Source: Oceaniovalibus sp. ACAM 378
GTDB taxonomy: Bacteria > Pseudomonadota > Alphaproteobacteria > Rhodobacterales > Rhodobacteraceae
Direction: 5' to 3'
DNA length: 64,000 bases
NCBI RefSeq assembly: GCF_008085915.1
Contig: NZ_VSJK01000009.1
Location: 124,001-188,000, forward strand
The notes below the pieces were generated by a model that was given only the letters and a program-made list of their open reading frames with translations, ran no database searches and had not been told where the DNA came from. The position numbers and the translations under genes are program-made. This document shows positions 9,435-18,888 of this stretch, in pieces; within the stretch, counting starts at the first letter, position 1, and each line of letters starts with the position of its first letter.

Positions 9435-10220
9435 ATGAAGCGCCCCATTGTCGGAATTATCGGCAACCAGAACTTGTTGAACAATCAATATCCAGTGCAT
9501 GCCGTGGGCTTGATGAACACTCAGGCTGTTGCAGGAGTCACAGATGCGATTCCTATGCTTATACCGGCCGATCCACGGTTGGTATCGGTGCCCGAACTGT
9601 TGGATGCCTGTGACGGGTTTCTGCTGACCGGCGGGCGACCGAACGTCCACCCCGAGGAATACGGTGAGATCGCCACCGCCGCTCACGGTGATTTTGACCG
9701 TGCGCGAGATTGCATCGTCCTGCCGTTGGTGCGTGCATGTGTCGAGCGGGGCCAGCCATTTCTTGGAATCTGTCGCGGCTTTCAAGAGGTCAATGTGGCC
9801 ATGGGTGGGTCGCTGTATCCCGAAATTCGCGATCTTCCGGGACGAACCAACCACCGCATGCCGCCCGACGGCACGTTGGAGGAAAAGTTCGAACTGCGAC
9901 ATGCGGTCAGCTTTACGCAAGGCGGAGTGTTTCACCGGCTGATGGGCGCGCAATCTGTGATGACGAATACGCTGCACGGGCAGGGCATATGTCGCGCCGG
10001 AGTGCGGATCGTGATCGACGGGACGGCGCCCGATGGAACGCCGGAAGCGATCTATGTGGAGGGTGCTCCGGGGTTTACTCTTTCCGTCCAATGGCATCCG
10101 GAATGGAACGCCGCAAACGACCCGGTGTCGCGACCGTTGTTCACAGCATTTGGCGAAGCCTGCCGCGGCTATGCGTCAGCGCGGGGGCGATTGATCAACG
10201 GATCTTCGGCAGTTGCCTGA
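9435..10220 (+). CDS. class I glutamine amidotransferase-like hydrolase (peptidase C26, PuuD-like)
   Basis: The 261-residue product (ATG 9435) has the C26 fold: opening strand PIVGIIGN, oxyanion region FLLTGGRPNVHPEEYG, nucleophile C113 in GICRGFQE, and the His-Glu pair H221/E223 in QWHPEW. These match gamma-glutamyl-GABA hydrolases of the putrescine pathway, which free GABA from gamma-glutamyl-GABA. No other puu genes are nearby, so the true gamma-glutamyl substrate is uncertain. Confidence 0.88.
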   Translation: MKRPIVGIIGNQNLLNNQYPVHAVGLMNTQAVAGVTDAIPMLIPADPRLVSVPELLDACDGFLLTGGRPNVHPEEYGEIATAAHGDFDRARDCIVLPLVRACVERGQPFLGICRGFQEVNVAMGGSLYPEIRDLPGRTNHRMPPDGTLEEKFELRHAVSFTQGGVFHRLMGAQSVMTNTLHGQGICRAGVRIVIDGTAPDGTPEAIYVEGAPGFTLSVQWHPEWNAANDPVSRPLFTAFGEACRGYASARGRLINGSSAVA

Positions 10221-10262
10221 GCGATTAAGGGATTTTTTACCGACATCGCGCAGGTTGGAAGG

Positions 10263-10490
10263 ATGGATCATCTCTGCCCCATGCCTCCGGCACTGTTCTT
10301 TGCGCGTTTCTTTGCATCGCAGGCGGCGCGCGACGGTGCCGTCATTCGGCGAAAGATCCGGGATGTGGAAAATATGATCGGTCGACAGGTGTTTCTGGCT
10401 GAGATGCGGCGCCGAGGGTTTCCAGTGATCGAGAATGCAGGACAGTTCGTGGTGTTCTGCAATCGCGAGCCGATGCATCGGTTGGTCTGA
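10263..10490 (+). CDS. small conserved-type protein of unknown function
   Basis: A 75-residue frame begins 42 bp after the amidohydrolase gene. Its basic helical middle (VIRRKIRDVENMIGRQVFLAEM) and end (FPVIENAGQFVVFCNREPM) resemble short Rhodobacteraceae proteins that I recall being labelled phosphoribosylanthranilate isomerase in databases; at this size it cannot be that barrel enzyme. GGAAGG sits unusually close to ATG 10263, so ATG 10281 is an alternative start. Function unknown. Confidence 0.55.
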   Translation: MDHLCPMPPALFFARFFASQAARDGAVIRRKIRDVENMIGRQVFLAEMRRRGFPVIENAGQFVVFCNREPMHRLV

Positions 10491-10793
10491 TGCGATTTCC
10501 GAGCCGGAAATCGTTTCGGAAAATCTCGATTTTCCGTTTCCAGCGTGAGCTTCGTCAGGCTGCGAACCCCGGACTTTGACGAAGCAACTCATATTTGAGC
10601 ACGAGAAAAGCCGCCTTCGGGCTTTCTGACGCGTCCCAGGCTCGTTTTTAGGTCGAACCCCGTCATCCAATCCCGGTCACGGGCTTGGACGTAAGTTAAC
10701 CTCCGGCTTGGTTTTGCGCCATCACCGCTCTGATTTTTCAGTGGCGCGGTAGACCAGATAGGCACGCGGACGACCCCTCAAGCGGTGCGGGTG
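10491..10793. repeat. 303-bp convergent intergenic region with a series of hairpins
   Basis: No gene is seen. Structures in order: CGATTTCC/GGAAATCG (10493-10513), CGGAAAAT/ATTTTCCG (10517-10536, 4-nt loop), GCTTCGTCA/TGACGAAGC (10549-10585, 19-nt loop) and AAAGCC/GGCTTT (10607-10625). The arms of the first two are near-copies of one another, so alternative pairings are possible. The region separates the small-protein gene from the converging aldo/keto reductase gene, so at least part probably serves as terminator; the first half looks like a REP-type palindrome pair. Confidence 0.55.
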
Positions 10794-11798
10794 TCAGCAG
10801 TACCTTTCCGGCCCAATCCATTGTGCGGTCGCATAGCGATCACCGTGGGTCGATCCGACGGGAAATGCCGCTTCGATCCGTGCCAGATCATCCGTGCTGA
10901 GCTCCATGTCACAGCCCCGGGCCAGATCGCGCAGATGATCCACAGACCTTGTGCCGGGGATCGGCAATACATGATCACCCCGCGACAAAAGCCAGGCGAT
11001 GGCCAGCGCTGCAGTGGGCACACCCATGCTGGCCGCAAGACGACGCAAGGAATTGGTGGCGACGAGGTTGGCAGCGAGATTGTCGCCGGTGAACCGGGGG
11101 GCTTCGGACATGAAGGCAGATTGAGCCACAGTTTCAGTCGTCGGCGGGCGATCGGTCAGCAGACCCCGGCAGACCGGCGAAAACGCGACCAGCGCCGCGC
11201 CGGTGTCGGCACAGGCTTGCACCAGCCCAAGTTCGGGCAGGCGGGTCGCCAGAGAATATTCCGATTGTACGGCGGCCACCGGATGCACCGCCACTGCGCG
11301 GCGCAACGACGCCGGAGCAATTTCGGAAAACCCGAACGCGGCGATCTTTCCCGCTTTCACAAAGCTAGCCAGGGTTTCGGTGACGTCCTCGATCTCGTAC
11401 CGGGGATCGCGGCGGTGGACATAGAACAGGTCGACCCGTTCGATACACAGTCTCTTCAGGCTCTTGTCCAACTCAGCCGCAAGATGCGTGGGCGAATTGT
11501 CAAAGCTGCGGGCTTTTGTCTTCGGATCGCGGCTTATCGACGCCTTGGTGGCAATGTGGAACCGGTCGCGTGTGTCGGGGCCGCGTGCCGTCAGATATTG
11601 TCCGATCACGGTTTCCGAGCGCCCCATGCCATAGACGTTGGCCGTGTCGATCAGCGTGATTCCCAGTTCCAGTGCTGCATCCAGAATGGCAAAAGACGCT
11701 TCGTCGGTGGTTGGGCCATAGAAATCGGAGAACGACATCGCGCCGATTCCCAGTGCGGATACCTTGGGGCCGTTACGGCCCATGGTGCGGGTGATCAT
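10794..11798 (-). CDS. aldo/keto reductase
   Basis: The 334-residue protein (ATG 11798) has the AKR barrel with all four catalytic residues: D51 and Y56 (DTANVYG), K85 (ATKAS) and H128 (YVHRRD). It reduces carbonyls or oxidises alcohols using NADP(H). The gene follows the GMC oxidoreductase gene by 88 bp on the same strand, and both are divergent from a TRAP uptake operon, so it probably works on the imported compound or an oxidation product. The substrate is not deducible. Confidence 0.92.
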   Translation of the reverse strand: MITRTMGRNGPKVSALGIGAMSFSDFYGPTTDEASFAILDAALELGITLIDTANVYGMGRSETVIGQYLTARGPDTRDRFHIATKASISRDPKTKARSFDNSPTHLAAELDKSLKRLCIERVDLFYVHRRDPRYEIEDVTETLASFVKAGKIAAFGFSEIAPASLRRAVAVHPVAAVQSEYSLATRLPELGLVQACADTGAALVAFSPVCRGLLTDRPPTTETVAQSAFMSEAPRFTGDNLAANLVATNSLRRLAASMGVPTAALAIAWLLSRGDHVLPIPGTRSVDHLRDLARGCDMELSTDDLARIEAAFPVGSTHGDRYATAQWIGPERYC

Positions 11799-11886
11799 TG
11801 GAGGGCTCCTGACTTTCGCGGCAAGAAACCCGCACGCGCGCGGAATGTCGAGCCGTTTTCTGTCCCAGCGTCCCGGCCCGGGTCGA

Positions 11887-13497
11887 TCAGGCGTCTTCGC
11901 GCAGCATGTCAGCGGCCTTTTCACCGATCATGATGGTCGGAGCGTTGGTGTTGCCTGAAACGATCGCGGGCATGATCGAGCAATCCGCCACACGCAGTCC
12001 GGAAATGCCGTGCACGCGCAGGCGTTCATCGACCACCGCACCCGGCCCCTGACCCATCGCGCAGGTGCCCGCAGGATGATAGATCGACGCGGTATTGCTC
12101 CGCGCCCAGTCCAGCGTCGCGTCGTAATCCTCCATCGGCAGGGACGCGTGGGGGCGGTATTCTTCGGATATCTTGTCGGTCAGCGGCGCATGGCGGGCGA
12201 TGGTGCGCGCAATGTTCACGCCCGCGACCACCGTGCGGCAATCGGTTTCGGTGGACAGGTAATTTGGCAAGATTTTGGGATAAGTGGCGGCATCCGGCCC
12301 GGCCAGCCGGATTTCGCCACGCGATTCGGGGCGCAACTGACACACCGACATGGTGAAGGCCGAAAACAGATCGGCGCCCTTGCCCGGGTTTTCCGCCGAC
12401 AGGGGCTGGACGTGGAACTGGATGTCGGGGGTTTCCAGATCGGGGCGGGATTTCATGAAACCGGTGGCAAGGCTGGCCGCCATTGCCATGGGACCGGAGC
12501 GGAACAGCAGATATTTCAGGCCGATCCGCGCCTGATTGACCAGACCGCGCACTTCGTCATTCAGGGTCGGCTCATTGCATTTATAAACCAATCGGGCCTG
12601 CAGATGGTCCTGCATGTTCTGGCCAACTCCGGGCAGGTCATGCACCACAGCAACCCCGTTGTCCTTCAGGTGTTCGCCCGGGCCGATCCCCGACAGCATC
12701 AGGATCTGCGGTGAATTGATCGCCCCACCTGAAAGCACGATTTCGCGCCGGGCGGTGACAGTATGCAGCGCACCCGCCTTGTCGCGGTATTGCACTCCAG
12801 TGGCCCGCTTGCCGTCAAGAATTACCTTTTGAACGTGGGCGTGGGTGATGATCGTCAGGTTTTTGCGTGACTTGACCGGGTTCAGGTAGGCAACAGCGGC
12901 GCTGCACCGCCGACCGTTCTTTGCAGTCAGCTGGAAATATCCAACGCCCTCTTGCTGCGCGCCATTGTAATCGGGATTGAACGGATAGCCCGCCGATTGC
13001 GCGGCGGCGACCCAGGCATCGCAGATTGGCCGCTGGATGCGCATGTTCGACACGTTCAGCGGTCCCTGATCGCCGTGAAATTCATCGGCGCCGCGCTCAT
13101 TGTTCTCGGCCCGGCGGAACAGCGGCAGAACCGCGTCCCAGCCCCAGCCGCGATTGCCCATCTGTGCCCAGCGGTCATAATCCTGCGGCTGCCCACGCAC
13201 ATAAAGCAGCCCGTTCAGGGAGGATGACCCGCCCAGAACCTTGCCGCGCGGCCATTCGATGGACCGCCCGTTCAGCCCCGGATCGGGCTCGGTTTTATAG
13301 CACCAGTCGACCGAGGGATTGTGAATCGTCTTGAAATACCCGACCGGGATGTGAATCCACGGGTTTGTGTCGCGCCCGCCCGCTTCCAGCAGGACAACGC
13401 GAACTGCCGGATCGGCGCTCAGCCGATTGGCCAGTACGCAACCCGCGGATCCAGCCCCGACAATGACGTAATCTGCATCATGACCTGCTTCGGACAT
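11887..13497 (-). CDS. GMC family FAD oxidoreductase (choline/alcohol dehydrogenase-like)
   Basis: This 536-residue flavoenzyme shows the dinucleotide motif GAGSAG at 14-19, GMC signature 1 ([20 protein letters not shown]), signature 2 ([17 protein letters not shown]), and the C-terminal catalytic-type histidine region [10 protein letters not shown]. It oxidises an alcohol with electrons passed to the respiratory chain or oxygen. No bet genes or choline regulator are adjacent, so naming it betA is not justified. It is divergent from the TRAP binding-protein gene across a 139-bp region holding an IclR-type operator candidate. Confidence 0.92.
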   Translation of the reverse strand: MSEAGHDADYVIVGAGSAGCVLANRLSADPAVRVVLLEAGGRDTNPWIHIPVGYFKTIHNPSVDWCYKTEPDPGLNGRSIEWPRGKVLGGSSSLNGLLYVRGQPQDYDRWAQMGNRGWGWDAVLPLFRRAENNERGADEFHGDQGPLNVSNMRIQRPICDAWVAAAQSAGYPFNPDYNGAQQEGVGYFQLTAKNGRRCSAAVAYLNPVKSRKNLTIITHAHVQKVILDGKRATGVQYRDKAGALHTVTARREIVLSGGAINSPQILMLSGIGPGEHLKDNGVAVVHDLPGVGQNMQDHLQARLVYKCNEPTLNDEVRGLVNQARIGLKYLLFRSGPMAMAASLATGFMKSRPDLETPDIQFHVQPLSAENPGKGADLFSAFTMSVCQLRPESRGEIRLAGPDAATYPKILPNYLSTETDCRTVVAGVNIARTIARHAPLTDKISEEYRPHASLPMEDYDATLDWARSNTASIYHPAGTCAMGQGPGAVVDERLRVHGISGLRVADCSIMPAIVSGNTNAPTIMIGEKAADMLREDA

Positions 13498-13561
13498 GCG
13501 ATTCTCCCATGGTTCGATGAAAAAACTCTATACAGAATCAAATTCACCGCATAGTATTTTT

Positions 13562-13578
13562 TGAAACAAAATGTCTCA
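13562..13578. promoter_or_regulatory. candidate IclR/KdgR-type operator
   Basis: The 17-bp imperfect palindrome TGAAACAAAATGTCTCA has half-sites TGA(A/G)ACA separated by three bases. It resembles the TGAAACA-type boxes bound by KdgR, an IclR-family repressor. It sits in the AT-rich divergent region between the GMC gene (minus) and the TRAP binding-protein gene (plus), and an IclR gene belongs to the same cluster at 17058. Binding is inferred from position and sequence only. Confidence 0.45.
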
Positions 13579-13636
13579 TTAATTGAGGCGCGCGATCCAA
13601 AGACGACTGTTAAGATCACTTCAGGGAGGAACGAAG

Positions 13637-14869
13637 ATGACAATTGGTAACAAGCTCAGCGGCATTTCCCGCCGCGATCTGTTCAAACTGGCCGGGCAAT
13701 ACGGCATGTCCAGCACGCTGCTGGCCGCTGGCAGTTTCGGTGGCGCGATGAGCATCGCAAACTTGGCCCGCGCGGCCGAGTCGACCTATGAGCGGCGGTT
13801 TGCGAAAGAGGCCAAGCATACGCTGAAAATGGGCGCCTCGGGGTTCAACGCGCGCAACCTGCTGATTGAACGGGCAGGCGGGCTGGAATTCGCCCGCGAT
13901 CTGGAAAGCCGGACAGACGGCGAAATCCGCGTCGAATTCATTGGCGACAACCAGATCTGCGGTCAGACCTCTTGCGTCGAAAAAACCCAGCAGGGGATCG
14001 TCGACATCTATTCCGCCTCGACCCAGAATTCGGCCGGGGGTGCGCCTTATCTGAACGTTCTCGACTATGCCTATATGTTCCCGTCGCGCGCGGCCCAGTA
14101 CCATTTCCTGTACTCACCTGAATCGAACAAACTGCTGCGCGAGCCGCTTGAAGAACGCCACGGCCTCAAATTCCTGTTCAGCCATTGCGAGTTGCGCGGA
14201 ATCCAGTTGGGGCAGGGGTGGAAGGATCGCCCGACCGTCACCAAGGTTGAAGAACTGTTCGGCACCAAGAACCGCGTCACCGGAACACAGCTGGGTCGCA
14301 TCGCCATGCAGGCGCTGAATCTAAACCCCGTGCCCGTGGCATGGGAGGAAACGCTGGACGGTCTTCGTCAGGGTCTGATCGACGGTGCCGAGACTTGGGC
14401 CTCGGCAGTGGCCTATGCCGGGATGACCCCGGTTGTGTCCCAGTCGGTCGATCTGAAATTCTTCTGCGGCACCGAACACACATCGATTTCCACCAAGGTT
14501 TACAACTCACTGTCCGAGGAATTGCAGAACGCGGTCATGGAATCAGCCTATTGGACGCAGGTCCATGTGCAGGGCGCGAACGAGGCGGCGCTGGTCAACA
14601 CCGTTGGCTTTTCCGATCCGCAATTGCCAAACACGATGTTCGTCAAGGACGATGTGCGCTGCGCCTTCCTTGCCGACGATCAGATCAAGATCGCTGAGGA
14701 AATGTGTTCGCCCGAGTTCCAGCCGCAGCTGTGGGAGCAGTGGCGCGAGCGTCTGAACAACTGGGCCGGTGGCATTGATACCTATCAGGAAATCTATGAC
14801 GTCGCGCGGCAGATTCCAAAAGACACGCTGCCCGAGAATGTCGAGCCGCGCCGCTGGTGGAAGGGCTGA
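13637..14869 (+). CDS. TRAP transporter substrate-binding protein (DctP type, Tat-exported)
   Basis: Start ATG 13637 with ribosome site GGGAGGA gives 410 residues. The N-terminus carries a twin-arginine signal (SRRDLFK at 11-17) followed by a hydrophobic stretch, so export via Tat is expected; tatABC is present at 45-47 kb. The body has the DctP fold pattern, including WEETLDGLRQGLIDGAE. It captures a substrate in the periplasm for the two permease genes that follow. The adjacent alcohol oxidase-type enzymes suggest a hydroxylated compound, as inference. Confidence 0.9.
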   Translation: MTIGNKLSGISRRDLFKLAGQYGMSSTLLAAGSFGGAMSIANLARAAESTYERRFAKEAKHTLKMGASGFNARNLLIERAGGLEFARDLESRTDGEIRVEFIGDNQICGQTSCVEKTQQGIVDIYSASTQNSAGGAPYLNVLDYAYMFPSRAAQYHFLYSPESNKLLREPLEERHGLKFLFSHCELRGIQLGQGWKDRPTVTKVEELFGTKNRVTGTQLGRIAMQALNLNPVPVAWEETLDGLRQGLIDGAETWASAVAYAGMTPVVSQSVDLKFFCGTEHTSISTKVYNSLSEELQNAVMESAYWTQVHVQGANEAALVNTVGFSDPQLPNTMFVKDDVRCAFLADDQIKIAEEMCSPEFQPQLWEQWRERLNNWAGGIDTYQEIYDVARQIPKDTLPENVEPRRWWKG

Positions 14870-14891
14870 CATCCTGACCGGATGAACCTGT

Positions 14892-14913
14892 CCGGTCCCC
14901 GGTCGGGGGCCGG
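14892..14913 (+). terminator. GC hairpin between TRAP binding-protein and permease genes
   Basis: CCGG-T-CCCC pairs with GGGG-G-CCGG around a GGTC loop, 22 bp after the binding-protein stop. No T run follows. Such hairpins after binding-protein genes commonly protect the upstream message and reduce expression of the permeases. Confidence 0.5.
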
Positions 14914-14991
14914 CCTTACGGTCAATCGGGGCGACCCGGGCGGCAGACTGCCACAGCGGCAGGCCAACCTAACCAATGCTGAGGAGGGGTC

Positions 14992-15660
14992 ATGTCCCTG
15001 TTTTCGGAAGCCATCGGCGTCGTCGGCGCCATGGCAAGCGGCGATTCCTTTGAAATGAGCAGCGCGTTCAGGACCAATGGCGCCTGGCTTGCAGGCATCG
15101 TGTTCACCCTGCTCGGCGGGCTGTTCATCCTGATCGTTTACCGGGTGATCCCATTCCTCGAGCGGCATCTTGAACGCACGATCATGGTCTATGCCTATCT
15201 CGGGATCGCGGTGATCATCTTTGTCGAGGTGATCCGCCGTTTCGTGTTCTCGGTACAGGCGCCCTGGTCCACGACCTTTCCGCCAGTGCTGTTCCTGGTG
15301 ATGACCTGGTTCGGCTGTGCCTGGAATATCAAGCTGCGCACGCATCTCGCGTTTACCGAATTTCGCAGCAACATGCCCCGCCCGATGCAGATGGCCTGTC
15401 TGTCGCTGGATGCGGTGCTGTGGCTGGGGTTTTGCGTCATCGTTGTCGTCACATCGTCGCGTATCACGGCGCAGTCGGCGGGCAATTTCCAGATCCTTGA
15501 GGGAACGGACAATTTCATGAAATGGTGGTTTCTGATCACAATGCCCATCGCGTTCCTGCTGATGTCGGCGCGGGTGTTGCAGAACTGGGCCGACGACTTG
15601 GCCAACTTCCGCACCGGGCGCCCCCTGATCGAGCCGGGTATCATCGGGGGGGATGCGTGA
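14992..15660 (+). CDS. TRAP transporter small permease (DctQ family)
   Basis: The 222-residue protein has a strong ribosome site (GAGGAGGGG) and four clear membrane helices, the DctQ layout. It forms the membrane complex with the large permease and the upstream binding protein. Its TGA overlaps the ATG of the next gene by one base. An N-terminal extension of about 35 residues precedes the first helix. Confidence 0.9.
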   Translation: MSLFSEAIGVVGAMASGDSFEMSSAFRTNGAWLAGIVFTLLGGLFILIVYRVIPFLERHLERTIMVYAYLGIAVIIFVEVIRRFVFSVQAPWSTTFPPVLFLVMTWFGCAWNIKLRTHLAFTEFRSNMPRPMQMACLSLDAVLWLGFCVIVVVTSSRITAQSAGNFQILEGTDNFMKWWFLITMPIAFLLMSARVLQNWADDLANFRTGRPLIEPGIIGGDA

Positions 15661-17015
15661 TGACTGATGCAACCATCATAACGCTGATATCGGTCGGCGT
15701 GACCTTTCTGTTCATGCTGGGCGTGCCGGTGTTTCTGATCATCGGATACTGGGTGATCGGCACCACTTTCGTTCTGGGTCAGACGCTGGACAATGTGGGG
15801 GCCGAACTGTCGAATGTGTTCGTCAAGGGGTTTGCCCTGCTGGCGATGCCGTTGTTCATCCTGACCGGCGATCTGATCAACAAATCAGGTATCGCGCGGC
15901 GGCTTTCCGATTTCGCTTATTCCTGTCTTGGCTGGCTGCGCGGTGGTCTGGCCATGGCGGCGATTGGCGCCTGTGGGTTGTTCGCAGCGATTTCCGGATC
16001 CAACAGCGCAACCACCGCGACCATCGGATCAATGCTGCACCCCGAGATGGTCAAGGGCGGATACGACGAAAGATTTTCCGCGGCCACGGCAGCGGCAGGG
16101 GGAACAGTGGGTATCATTATCCCGCCATCGATCATCTTTATCGTTTACGGTTATCTGATGAACCTGTCGATTTCGGACCTGTTCATCGCCGGCATCCTGC
16201 CCGGTGCGCTGATGGTCTGGGCGATGATGTTCGCCTGCTGGATCGTCTGCTCGCTAAACGGCTGGGGCTATCTGATTCCGCTGCGTCTGGGTCGGGTGCT
16301 CAAAACCGCGTTCGGCGCATGGCTTGGGTTCTTTGCCATCGGGTTGGTGCTTTACGGTATCTATACCGGCAAGTTTTCCCCGACCGAGGCGGCGGCGGTG
16401 ACGGTCGGGTTCTGCCTGATTGTCGGGCTGATCTCTTATCCGCTGAACCGGATGATGCACAACGATGCCGACACGCCCGTCGATCAAAAGGGGTATCGCG
16501 ACATGGTCGTGGTCGAGGGGTTTAAACTGACCGAGGTGCCAAGCATCGTCATGCGCTCGGCCCAGATCACCGGCATCCTTGCGCCGCTGATCGGGATTTC
16601 GGTGGTGATGCAGCAAAACCTGTCGCTACTTGGTGCGCAGGAGGTGATCGGCAATTTCGTAACGTCGATGGGCGGGTACTATGCGGTTCTGTTCACCTCG
16701 ATGGCGATTGTGTTCGTGGCCGGGATGATCCTTGAATCTCTGCCGGTGACGATCATCCTTGCGCCGATCCTGGCACCTGTAGCGGCCAGCGTGGGCGTCG
16801 ACCCGGTGCATTTCGCGGTGATTTTCCTTGTCGGCGCGTCGATCGGATTCATCACGCCGCCCTATGGTCTGAACCTATATGTCGCCAGCGGGGTGACCGG
16901 AGTGCCCTATTTCAGACTGCTGAAATACACCGTGCCCTATCTGGTCGCGTTGATTGCCGTTTGGTTGCTTGTCGCGTTGACACCATCACTTGCGTTGATG
17001 CTATTGCCGAACTGA
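15660..17015 (+). CDS. TRAP transporter large permease (DctM family)
   Basis: A 451-residue polytopic protein starting at ATG 15660, overlapping the small permease stop. It shows typical DctM motifs: FALLAMPLFILTGDL, AISGSNSATTATIGSML, TVGIIIPPSIIFIVYG and FITPPYGLNLYVA. It is the sodium-coupled transport channel of the system. Length and about a dozen helices are normal for the family; nothing appears truncated. Confidence 0.95.
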   Translation: MTDATIITLISVGVTFLFMLGVPVFLIIGYWVIGTTFVLGQTLDNVGAELSNVFVKGFALLAMPLFILTGDLINKSGIARRLSDFAYSCLGWLRGGLAMAAIGACGLFAAISGSNSATTATIGSMLHPEMVKGGYDERFSAATAAAGGTVGIIIPPSIIFIVYGYLMNLSISDLFIAGILPGALMVWAMMFACWIVCSLNGWGYLIPLRLGRVLKTAFGAWLGFFAIGLVLYGIYTGKFSPTEAAAVTVGFCLIVGLISYPLNRMMHNDADTPVDQKGYRDMVVVEGFKLTEVPSIVMRSAQITGILAPLIGISVVMQQNLSLLGAQEVIGNFVTSMGGYYAVLFTSMAIVFVAGMILESLPVTIILAPILAPVAASVGVDPVHFAVIFLVGASIGFITPPYGLNLYVASGVTGVPYFRLLKYTVPYLVALIAVWLLVALTPSLALMLLPN

Positions 17016-17057
17016 CTCCGCCCACCGGCGGCTGATGCCAAACCCGAAAGCAGAGTG

Positions 17058-17834
17058 ATGTCCGAAGACCCGGCGGCTGAAACAGGCCAGATCCCGACCA
17101 ATTTGCGGCTTTTGCTGCTGCTGGAAGAACTGGCGCGTGTCGGCAAACCGGTCAGCCCGGCGGATCTTGGGCTGGCGCTGGGCCTGCCCAAGCCGACGGT
17201 GCACCGTCTGCTGAACACCGCCGAGTCCGAAGGGTTCGTCCAACGCGATCTTGACGGGCGGTCCTTTGGTCCGGGTCGGCGGCTGCGGCGGCTGTCGGTG
17301 AACACGCTGTCATCGCTGAATGTGCGCACGGCGCGCGTCGCTATCCTGACGGCTGTGGCCGAAAAGATCGGCGAAACCTGCAACATCGCCACCCCCGACC
17401 GTGAAGCGATGCGATATCTCGACCGGGTGGAAACCAAATGGCCGCTGCGCATCCAACTGCCGATCGGCACACAGGTGCCGTTTCACTGCACCGCCAGCGG
17501 CAAGATGTATCTCAGTTCGCTGAAGCCAAGTTTCCTTGACCGGTATCTGGCCGCTGCCGTGCTGAACGCCCGGACACAGCACAGCCTGACCGAGCCTGCG
17601 GCCCTGAAATCCGAGTTGGAACAGGTGCGCCACAACGGGTTTTCCACAGATAACGAGGAATTCATGGAAGGTATGGTGGCGATCGCGGTTCCGATCCTGG
17701 ACGATCAGGAACGGGTTCTTGCCACCCTGTCCGTGCATTCTCCGGTGCAGCGTCAAGATCTTTCGGCGTTGCAGACGCATCTGCCGCTGTTGCAAAAAGC
17801 TGCGCTGGATCTTTCGGCGCTGCTTTTGGACTAG
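17058..17834 (+). CDS. IclR family transcriptional regulator
   Basis: ATG 17058 (a GTG lies one codon earlier) opens a 258-residue protein. Residues 12-70 form the winged helix (SPADLGLALGLPKPTVHRLL) and the remainder the IclR effector domain, with FHCTASGKMYLSSL and the FSTDNEEFMEGMVAIAVP signature. It follows the large permease gene by 42 bp and probably senses the transported compound or a product. The palindrome at 13562-13578 is its best candidate site here. Confidence 0.93.
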   Translation: MSEDPAAETGQIPTNLRLLLLLEELARVGKPVSPADLGLALGLPKPTVHRLLNTAESEGFVQRDLDGRSFGPGRRLRRLSVNTLSSLNVRTARVAILTAVAEKIGETCNIATPDREAMRYLDRVETKWPLRIQLPIGTQVPFHCTASGKMYLSSLKPSFLDRYLAAAVLNARTQHSLTEPAALKSELEQVRHNGFSTDNEEFMEGMVAIAVPILDDQERVLATLSVHSPVQRQDLSALQTHLPLLQKAALDLSALLLD

Positions 17835-17933
17835 CCCGCCGATCCCCGACACCGCGCTGAAATGGGGGCTTTTGTTTCCCCGTGCGGTACCACATGATCG
17901 GCTCCGACAACGAAAATCCGGGAAGGAACCTGC

Positions 17934-18878
17934 ATGAAAACCGTATTGTTCACCGCTGCTGCGATTGCGCTGGCGATGCCCGCGCTGGCCGAAACGCGCA
18001 TCACTTACAAGTCGGCCAAGGCTGGCACCGCCTATTATCAGATGGGCGTTGAAATCGCCGAAGCGATGAAGGCTGGCACCGGCGGCGACGTGATCGTCAC
18101 GCTGGAAGAAAGTCAGGGGTCGGTGCAAAACGTGATGGAGGTGCGGGCACGCGGCGCGGACTATGTTTTCACCACGCCGCCCGCTCTGATTGGTTCGGCA
18201 CAGGCAGCCAGCGGCCCGTTTGCCGACAAGGGCGATCCGGCCTTTGACGGTATTCGCGCGCTGTTTCCGATTCCGTCGCTGACCATGCATTTCATCATGT
18301 CCGCCGACAGCGGTGTCACCACGCTTGACGGGCTGGAGGGCAAGACGATCCTTCTGGGGGCTGGCAGTTTTGGCGCCACCGAGGGTGAAAAATACGTCGA
18401 GCTGTTCGGGCTGACCGACAAGGTGAAAATTGCTGACAGCGAGTTGTCGAATGCTGTCGCCGCGCTGAAGAATGGTCAGATCGACGGGTTCGTCACCGCA
18501 GGCAGCTATCCCGCGCCAAACGTGATCGAAGCGGCGGCCAGCATGCCGGTCACGCTGATTTCGATGACCGATGAACAGGTGACGGCGACCAAGCGCACGC
18601 CTGTCGTGATTCCGGCTGGCACCTATCCGGGACAGGACACGGACGTGGCCACCACATCGCTGCCTGTCGTCGCCTATGCGACCGACAAGATGGACGACGA
18701 CACCGCCTATCTGATGACGAAAACGTTCTGGGAGCAGAAAGACATGCTCTCCACGACCTCGCCTTGGTGGGGGGCCGTCAGCAGCGGCATGTTGTCGACA
18801 ATCACGACGGCGATCCACCCCGGCGCCGTGCGGTACTATGACGAAATCGGCGTGAGCCTGAGCGATTCGCAAAAATAG
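17934..18878 (+). CDS. TAXI family TRAP-type solute-binding protein
   Basis: The 314-residue protein has a Sec signal peptide (about 1-19, ending ALA) and the TAXI-type fold: GTAYYQMGVEIAEAM near the start, the lobe-joining TLEESQGSVQN and KTILLGAGSFGATEGE. TAXI proteins normally pair with a fused DctQM permease. None is adjacent, so it either uses the preceding three-gene system or a permease elsewhere. A ribosome site GGAAGGA precedes the ATG. Confidence 0.85.
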   Translation: MKTVLFTAAAIALAMPALAETRITYKSAKAGTAYYQMGVEIAEAMKAGTGGDVIVTLEESQGSVQNVMEVRARGADYVFTTPPALIGSAQAASGPFADKGDPAFDGIRALFPIPSLTMHFIMSADSGVTTLDGLEGKTILLGAGSFGATEGEKYVELFGLTDKVKIADSELSNAVAALKNGQIDGFVTAGSYPAPNVIEAAASMPVTLISMTDEQVTATKRTPVVIPAGTYPGQDTDVATTSLPVVAYATDKMDDDTAYLMTKTFWEQKDMLSTTSPWWGAVSSGMLSTITTAIHPGAVRYYDEIGVSLSDSQK

Positions 18879-18888
18879 GCACGCGATT

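Noticed and set aside
11887-13497. Naming the GMC oxidoreductase betA (choline dehydrogenase)
   Set aside because: GMC alcohol oxidases of many specificities look alike, and no betaine aldehyde dehydrogenase, BetI or choline transporter is adjacent.
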